Source: Antennarius striatus (taxonomy: Eukaryota > Chordata > Actinopteri > Lophiiformes > Antennariidae). Taken from it: DNA of 64,000 nt. Numbering within the stretch: the first letter of the stretch is position 1; every line of letters begins with the position of its first letter. Shown here piece after piece: positions 54,441 through 64,000 of the stretch. The translations under genes and the position numbers were made by a program. The stretch covers positions 17,872,327-17,936,326 of the forward strand of contig NC_090791.1 in NCBI RefSeq assembly GCF_040054535.1. Reading direction: 5' to 3'. Under the pieces are notes generated by a model. The model was not told the origin of the DNA. It did no database searches and saw nothing but the letters and a program-made list of their open reading frames with translations.

Positions 54441-54811
54441 GTAAATGTTGTTGCACTATGCGTGAAGTTTAATATTCAAAACGTACATGTGTTGCGTTGC
54501 CCGCCTTTTTAGGCGAAGTCTGTTTTATCTGTTGGCTACCTCTAAAGAGCGCCATTACGCTACTTCTTTATTTATTTTATATTGAGTCTTGGATTGTACG
54601 TTTATATTTTCTATTTCATATTTGTAATTCATAAAATATATTTTTAAAAAAGGATGATGTTGGTTAAAATAAGTTAAAACATGTTGTATGCAATTAATTG
54701 TAAAAAAAAACAAACAACATTCACCACTATACGATCACTTGTTAAAATTCATTATATTGAGACATTTTATATGCAGTTAAGGTAATTGTAAAAATATTAA
54801 TATGTCCTATA

Positions 54812-54905
54812 CTGGCGTCAGTTCTGCCCAGCACCCTGCTCCGACGCCATAACAGTGGAGGTGCTTATCACATTGTATGTGTCTGTTGTTGACCACTCAT
54901 TGTAG
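54812..54905 (+). pseudogene. Intron-less copy of the 54145-54440 unit
   Basis: About 94 bases match the two blocks at 54148-54180 and 54380-54440 with roughly 5% difference. The 199-nt segment is removed exactly at the GT and AG. Sequence after it (GCTACCCTAAG) differs from that after the first copy, as if a third exon followed. It may be a processed retrocopy, or the ancestral form with an intron gained in the other copy. Confidence 0.55.
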
Positions 54906-54909
54906 GCTA

Positions 54910-56078
54910 CCCTAAGTAAAACCACATCATCTAACCAGCCCGTGTGTGTGTGTATTCTTGGCAGGACGGGTACACAGCAGTTACATATGCACGTCTCTGC
55001 TTTGAAGCAGCCAAGTCATTCAGTCATTCAGTGCTCCAAACACATCAGAGATGCACCAGTTTCATCATAAACTGTTCATCAGTCAACTTGGCAATTGATG
55101 CTTTCCATCTCCCGAAACAACCAAGTTTCCCTTTGGAACTCAAAACACTCACAGAAAAACTTTTTTTTTGCATTTCATGACGATTTTAATTCATTTTTAG
55201 TGTAATGGTGGGGTTTTCGTTTTTTGTAAGGACAGGAGACAGTGTAAAATACAAGATATTTATTTGCCAATTCAAATCATGTACAGGTTGAGTAGCAGTA
55301 CAATAATATCCACAGGTTGAGTATGAGTCCAATAATAATATCGATGATATTGACAGACAGGTTCAACAAACAGACAAGTTCAACAAATACTTATCTAAGC
55401 ATGATGAGAGCTCTGGAGACGAAAAAGTCCTCCGGTGTGTTGTTGCAGAACATTCTGGGTACAGGAAAAAACTTCAAGTACAAACTAGAAAATGGATCAC
55501 ATATGTTTTTATACCCCTAAAGGTGTGACTAGGGGGAGGTATTAACCTCGGCCCATCTGCTTTCAACCAGTTCTTTACAGGCTTTCAGTTGGTACGTCAT
55601 GACCTCCAGACGTTACCAAAAATATCAAGTCGACAGTTTCACAAAACTATTTGATGACATAATATAATTAGTCATGCGAACCCTGTGAGGATCTGCTGCA
55701 GACATTCTTCGGATGACCCTGTGCAGAAACATACATTCTAATTTCAAGTGTAGTGTATGAAATGATCTGGCTAGCTGCTTCTGTCAGTGTCTAACTTCTT
55801 CCAAGGATACCCACAGTCATGCAAGCATTTCCAAATATGGTCTAAGAGCAATTATTTTCATGCAGCGTCTTCATGACTTCGAGACATCCTGAGGCCACCT
55901 TCACAAGAGCTGAATAATATGACACACACAACAACCCAGATCTTTGGTTCAATTAAATGATATTATTTTGTTATATTATTGTATTATTTTATTGCATTAA
56001 AAACTTTCCACCACAGTGTATTAAAAGGTTCTTTAGTTCTAGAGATATCTTAAAGTGACTTTACCACGACCCCGTCTG
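54910..56078. other. Non-coding, no recognised gene
   Basis: Contains an imperfect tandem duplication around 55282-55345 (CACAGGTTGAGTATGAGTCC and a similar unit before it) and A/T-rich sequence. No protein-like frame is recognised. Confidence 0.5.
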
Positions 56079-56521
56079 CATGGCCCCTAAGGGTTTATTT
56101 GGGTCACAAAGACTTAAGTTAGTTAAAATACTCTAATATACGCTAAACACTGCTAAAAACACTGCCCCCCATTTAAAGCACTTTCCCCATTTAAAAACAT
56201 ATATACAGTTAACCTTATTTTTGCTCGTTGTTCATTTCTGCCAGCATCCAAAAACTGTTTTGTGCCTGTGACTGTAAAAGGACAGCAGAGGGCGCTTCAG
56301 GCTGAGTGAGTAACATGCACTTCACTGAAGTGAAACAGAAAGTAGAGTTCAGTTCTGATCGTTCCAGTCAAGACATCAGCCACGAACTACTGAACGTAAA
56401 CTGAAATACAGTACTGAATATGTGTTCCTACTGTGTTTCACAGATACCCCCCCTTACCCTGAAAACAAAATAAATGTGTTGCACCGGAGTGAGGAGTCTT
56501 CTTCATTACATATGTGTAACA
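56079..56521 (+). repeat. Left LTR
   Basis: Starts near TGGCCCCTAAGGGTTT and ends TATGTGTAACA. It is nearly identical to the right LTR, with scattered substitutions and a few small indels. It carries a CTCF-like ACAGCAGAGGGCG and a poly(A) signal-like AATAAA near its 3' end. Confidence 0.9.
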
Positions 56522-56596
56522 TATTTTGGCGAGCCAGCCAGCCAGGAGACACCAGAGGTCACATAAATAACCAAACCTTCATCAATCTTCTCTGAG

Positions 56597-57000
56597 ATGG
56601 ATAACAGCCAGTTCTTGCGTGATCAAGTGAGCGCAGCCCTATGGCAGCTGAAGGAGGAGCTTCTCGTGGATGTCTGAAGGTACATGAAGTGCGATGGCCT
56701 GGACAGTGGGGATCCCCAAAGTAAGCCCAGAAGGGCACTCATCAGGATGGCAGAGAGCGTGATGGACCAGATCGAGAAAGATCAAGAGGAGAGTGAGATT
56801 TGTCAGTATCTAACTGATGTACTAAAACATATCGAAAAAGGAAATAAAGAATGCCTTCATCCAGAAAAAGAGCAAACTCCAGTGAAGCCTTCCACAATGA
56901 AGGGGCTGGAGGAGGAATACGTCTCACCAAACAAACCACCCCAGAAAAGACCAGCATCCCATACCAAGGATCCAGGACATGCTAGATGCACTGGGGGGAA
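56597..57000 (+). pseudogene. Truncated gag-like fragment
   Basis: A frame beginning at the ATG at 56597 meets an in-frame TGA at 56675-56677 and stays open afterwards (MKCDGLDSGDPQ onward, rich in Glu/Lys) until it runs into the reverse transcriptase segment. The C-terminal half of gag, the protease and the start of reverse transcriptase are missing, apparently through one internal deletion around 56960-56985. Confidence 0.6.
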
Positions 57001-59029
57001 GCTCATGGTTCTCAGTGTTAGACCAGGGGAAGGCTTACCACCAGGGCTCCTTGGATGAAGCGAGCCGCCCACTGACAGCCTTCATCACGCCCTGGGGGCT
57101 CTATGAATGGGTCCGCGTACCATTTGGCCTGAGCTCCGCCCCTGCAGAATTCCAGAGGAGCATGGAACATTGCCTGGCTGGCCTGAGAGACACGGTCTGT
57201 CTCCCGTACCTTGATGACAACCTAGTACACAGGAGCAGCTTTGAAAAACACCTGGAGCATGTCCGCTTAGTGCTCCAGCTCTACAAGGAGCATGGTGTTA
57301 AGTTAACTCCAAAGAAGTGTGAGCTGTTTAAATCCAGTGTGCGTTTTCTTGGTAGGTTGGTGACAGGGGAAGGTTACACCATGGACCCTGAGGAGTTGGC
57401 ACCGGTAATGAATCTGAAGGAAAGAACAATTGACACTGTTGGTGAGCTATGCCATGTGCTAGGGTTCCTATGTTATTATAGGCCTTATATCCCCAACTTC
57501 TCCCGTGTGGCCCTTCCACTGTACAGCCTACTGTCTGTTCCAAACTCTGAATATCACACCTCTGAACCACCAGCGGGAAGACACAAGAAAACAGTAAAGA
57601 AAAAGAAAGGTCAGTTGCCATCACTGGCACCCATACAATGGACCACCTCTCACCAGGAAGTGTTGAACCAGCTCATTGACACCCTCACAAAGCCTCCTGT
57701 CCTTGGGTATCCTGACTTCACTCAGCCCTTTGTGTTACATTGTGATGCATCACAGATTGGTTTGGGTGCTCTATTGTATCAGCGCCAGCAAGGGAAGATG
57801 AGAGTGGTAGCGTATGGCTCCCGCACCCTGAGCCCGTCTGAGAAGAGATACCATCTGCATTTCGGGAAGCTGGAGTTTTAGCGTTAAAGTGGGCCATTTG
57901 TGAACGCTTCCGTGACTACTCATTCCATGCTTTGTCGTTTGTTGTTTACACAGACAACAATCCCTTGACATGTGTGCTCACTACTGCAAAGCTCAATGCT
58001 ACGGGGCACAGATGGGTGGCGGAGTTAGCAGATTACAACTTCACCATACGTTATCGCCCTGGGAAAAACAGCTCAGATGCTGATGGGCTGTCTCGAACAC
58101 CTTTGGACAATGAAGACTACATGAGAAGCTGTACTACTGAGTCAAGTCAAGAGGCAATCAATGCGATCGCGGAAAGCATGATGGTGGAAAGCAGAAACCC
58201 CTGCCAAGGGATTGGGGTGGTCCACATGAATGCACTGAGCCTTGTGAAAGACTGGGATACTGGCCAGACTCTCACTCCCTCACAAATACGGAAAGCTCAG
58301 GAAGAAGATAAAACGATATCCAGAATCCTTTGGTATAAATCACAGAATAGGAGGCCAAGTAAGACTGAGATGAGAACAGAACACCCTGCTGCTGCGACAC
58401 TTCTGAAACAATGGCTAAAGATCCAGGTAGATGAAGATGGTGTCCTGCGCCATAGAACCTCCTACCGAGAACAGCTGGTGCTTCCCAAAGCCTACTGTCC
58501 ACTGGTTTTCAAAGAACTGCATGAGGACATGGGCCACTTAGGAGTGGAGAGAATGCTGACCTCATCCGAGAAAGGTTCTACTGGCCGCATATGTACAAAG
58601 AGGTAGAGCATTTTGTTACCAGTGTGTGTGACTGTCTTGAAAAGAAGAAGCCACATGTGCACCTTTGACCCCTATCCATACCACCTATCCGTTTGAGCTA
58701 GTCTCAATAGACTTTCTCTATTTGGATAAATGTGAGCATGGCTATGAGTACTTCTTGGTAGTCATGGATCATTTTACAAGGTTTACCCAAGCCTATGCTA
58801 CAAGAAATAAATGTGCGAAAACAGTGGCAGAGATACTCTTCAATGACTTTTCTCTAAAGTTTGGTTTTTGCCACCGTTTACATCACGACATGGGAGGAGA
58901 GTTTGAGCACAAGCTGATGACCAGACTGAAGAACCTCTCAGGCATCCAGGGTTCACACACGACTCTGGTGATACCAACAAGTGGCGTCTCAGATCCAGCA
59001 GCAGAAACCAGCCGAGTCAACAGTTGCTG
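56979..59029 (+). pseudogene. Broken pol: reverse transcriptase, RNase H, integrase
   Basis: The reverse transcriptase segment has VPFGLSSAPAEFQ and the catalytic YLDD. The connection and RNase H segment has PFVLHCDASQIGLGALLYQ and, after a one-base frameshift near 57880, VYTDNNPL. The integrase zinc-binding region has GHLGVERM. The core holds two of the three acidic residues (SIDF and HHDMGGEFE). A second frameshift lies near 58560, a stop near 58667, and the core is cut off before the third acidic residue around 58980. The order RT, RNase H, integrase is that of Ty3/gypsy. Confidence 0.85.
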
Positions 59030-59083
59030 AATCCTCGGGCAGAGCCATTCAAGCCACACCAGAGTCCTCAGCACCTCCACCTA

Positions 59084-59251
59084 GAAGAGGATGTGCCACT
59101 ACATAGCGAAGAGGATGTGCCACTACATAGCGAAGAGGATGTGCCACTACATAGCGAAGAGGATGTGCCATTACATAGCGAAGAGGATGTGCCACTACAG
59201 AGCGAAGAGGATGTGCCACTACACTGCGAAGAGGATGTGCCACTACAGAGC
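59084..59251 (+). repeat. 24-bp minisatellite, 7 units, inside the retrotransposon
   Basis: Seven tandem copies of GAAGAGGATGTGCCACTACA plus TAGC, with a few substitutions in the last three units. It is in frame in one reading (EEDVPLHS repeats) and replaces the 3' part of the integrase region. Confidence 0.97.
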
Positions 59252-59525
59252 GAAATGCCACTACAGTCTCAGAGACCTGAACCAGGGCTGGACAGTCATG
59301 GGGGAGTTGAGTTAGAAGCAGAGCAGTCATAGCCGGCAAGACAACACCCACAAAGACACAGGCAACGTCCGGTGGTGCTGAGTTACGACACATTGGGTCA
59401 GCCTTCTTTAATTGCCAGAGACACTCAGAATAATGAATGGAAACCCTTATGGCGACCATGGATTGTTGAGGGACAGTATTGAATTCCAGGAAATGTCAGG
59501 AGACATTTGATTTTGTGGGGGAGAG

Positions 59526-59968
59526 TGTGGCCCCTAAGGGTTTATTTGGGTCACAAAGACTAAAGTTATAGTTAAAATAATATACGCTAAAACACTGCTA
59601 AAAACACTGCCCCTCATTTAACACATTGTCCCCATGTAAAAACATATACTGTATACAGTTAACCTTATTTTTGCTCGTTGCTTATTTCTGCCAGCATCCA
59701 AAACCTGTTTTGTGCCTGTGACTGTAAAAGGACAGCAGAGGGCGCTTCACGCTGAGTGAGCAACATGCGCTTCACTGAAGTGAAACAGAAAGTAGAGTTC
59801 AGTTCTGATCGTTCTAGTCAAGACATCAGCCACGAACTACTGAACGTAAACTGAAATACTGAATATGTGTTCCTACTGTGTTTCACAGATACCCCCCCCC
59901 TTACCTTGAAAACAAAATAAATGTGTTTCACCGGAGTGAGGAGTCTTCTTCATTACATATGGGTTACA
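59526..59968 (+). repeat. Right LTR
   Basis: Begins TGTGGCCCCTAAGGGTTT after the purine-rich tract and ends TATGGGTTACA. It shares the CTCF-like ACAGCAGAGGGCG and the AATAAA with the left LTR. Confidence 0.9.
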
Positions 59969-60329
59969 TCTGAGTTGTGATTGATTAAAAATAATTACTT
60001 ACAGTTCATGAAGCAACTTAAGTGTTCCTGAATGTAAATCAGAACTTCAAGCTGTTACTTGTCTTTATGTATATCTGATCATTATTTTTGTGATGTTTTA
60101 AATAACTATTACTTGAAGCAGGTGGCAACAGATTAAATATATTCCTATAGAAAAAAACAACAACTCAGAAAGCTTTCCAGACCAACGATTTATTAAATCT
60201 CTTTGAATGGCTGGTTAATTTGTTACAGTAGAGTGGACATGTTAAAGTAGTTTTTATCAATGAATAAAACATTATCTTTACATTCAATGGGATAAAGCGT
60301 ATCATCTCCACTGCAACCCTGTCTCTCTC
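59969..60329. other. Non-coding flank and likely 3' UTR of the retinol saturase-like gene
   Basis: A/T-rich. The portion next to 60330 is the 3' UTR of the minus-strand gene. TTTATT (minus AATAAA) does not stand out close to the stop, so the poly(A) site is unclear. Confidence 0.4.
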
Positions 60330-63903
<3,574 letters not shown>

Positions 63904-64000
63904 CTGTTAAAGGATAAAAAGATGCTTACATACATAACTATCTTTTAATGACAGTCAAAAATGTTAATGACTGTTTAGTCATCTCTACGTCATCTTTTGT

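Larger units (their letters stand above)
56079..59968 (+). mobile_element. Decayed Ty3/gypsy-type LTR retrotransposon
   Basis: Two direct repeats of about 443 bases (56079-56521 and 59526-59968) flank an internal region with gag-like, reverse transcriptase, RNase H and integrase fragments in the gypsy order. A purine-rich tract (GTGGGGGAGAG) precedes the right LTR. TCTG occurs immediately outside both ends (56075-56078, 59969-59972), a likely 4-bp target duplication. The internal region is only 3.0 kb, with a large deletion, frameshifts and stops, so the element cannot be active on its own. Confidence 0.9.

Noticed and set aside
59084-59251. Regular 24-bp repeats suggesting a CRISPR-like array
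   Set aside because: The units are directly abutting with no spacers, lie inside an LTR retrotransposon and are in a vertebrate genome.

Overview
This window is nuclear DNA of a teleost fish, probably a percomorph with a fairly compact genome. The evidence is GT-AG spliced genes with mostly short introns, long CA/GT and TAGA microsatellites, poly-C tracts, fish-type DNA transposons and LINE fragments, and proteins that read as fish orthologues of human chromosome 19p13.2 genes. Most open frames outside the genes below are chance frames or translated microsatellites.

Layout from left to right. 1-10.1 kb is non-coding sequence with microsatellites and no recognised gene. A GC-rich block near 10.1-10.9 kb probably holds the promoter and untranslated exon 1 of s1pr2 (+ strand). 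The single coding exon of s1pr2 lies at 21827-22942, with a 3' UTR to about 24.7 kb. dnmt1 (+) runs from its start codon at 26725 to its stop at 39141. I could join 34 coding exons with consistent phases into a 1505-residue protein. eif3g (-) has 10 exons between 43509 and 40952 and is tail-to-tail with dnmt1. p2ry11 (-) has its main coding exon at 45741-44794. ppan (-) has 12 exons between 52679 and 49390, encoding 520 residues. From 53 to 60 kb the DNA is repeat-rich: a TAGA microsatellite, a hAT transposase fragment, a duplicated exon-like unit, and a decayed LTR retrotransposon at 56079-59968. From 60.3 kb to the right edge are the last eight exons found of a retinol saturase-like gene (-), whose 5' part lies outside the window.

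The neighbours s1pr2, dnmt1, eif3g, p2ry11 and ppan match the human S1PR2-DNMT1-EIF3G-P2RY11-PPAN cluster in order. eif3g is flipped relative to dnmt1 compared with the human arrangement as I recall it.

The most striking content is inside ppan. Four introns carry box C/D snoRNA-like elements that all contain an antisense element to the same 18S rRNA segment (AAGCGTTTACTTT), as in the SNORD105 family, which is hosted by PPAN in mammals. Introns 2 and 4 place box D so that the U usually numbered U799 is targeted. Introns 5 and 9 place it so that the C two nucleotides upstream is targeted. Other points worth a second look are long (GT)n tracts directly at three 3' splice sites of the retinol saturase-like gene, an intron-containing and intron-lacking pair of the same short unit at 54.1-54.9 kb, a stop-free 81-nt intron inside the dnmt1 catalytic domain, and several perfect inverted repeats.
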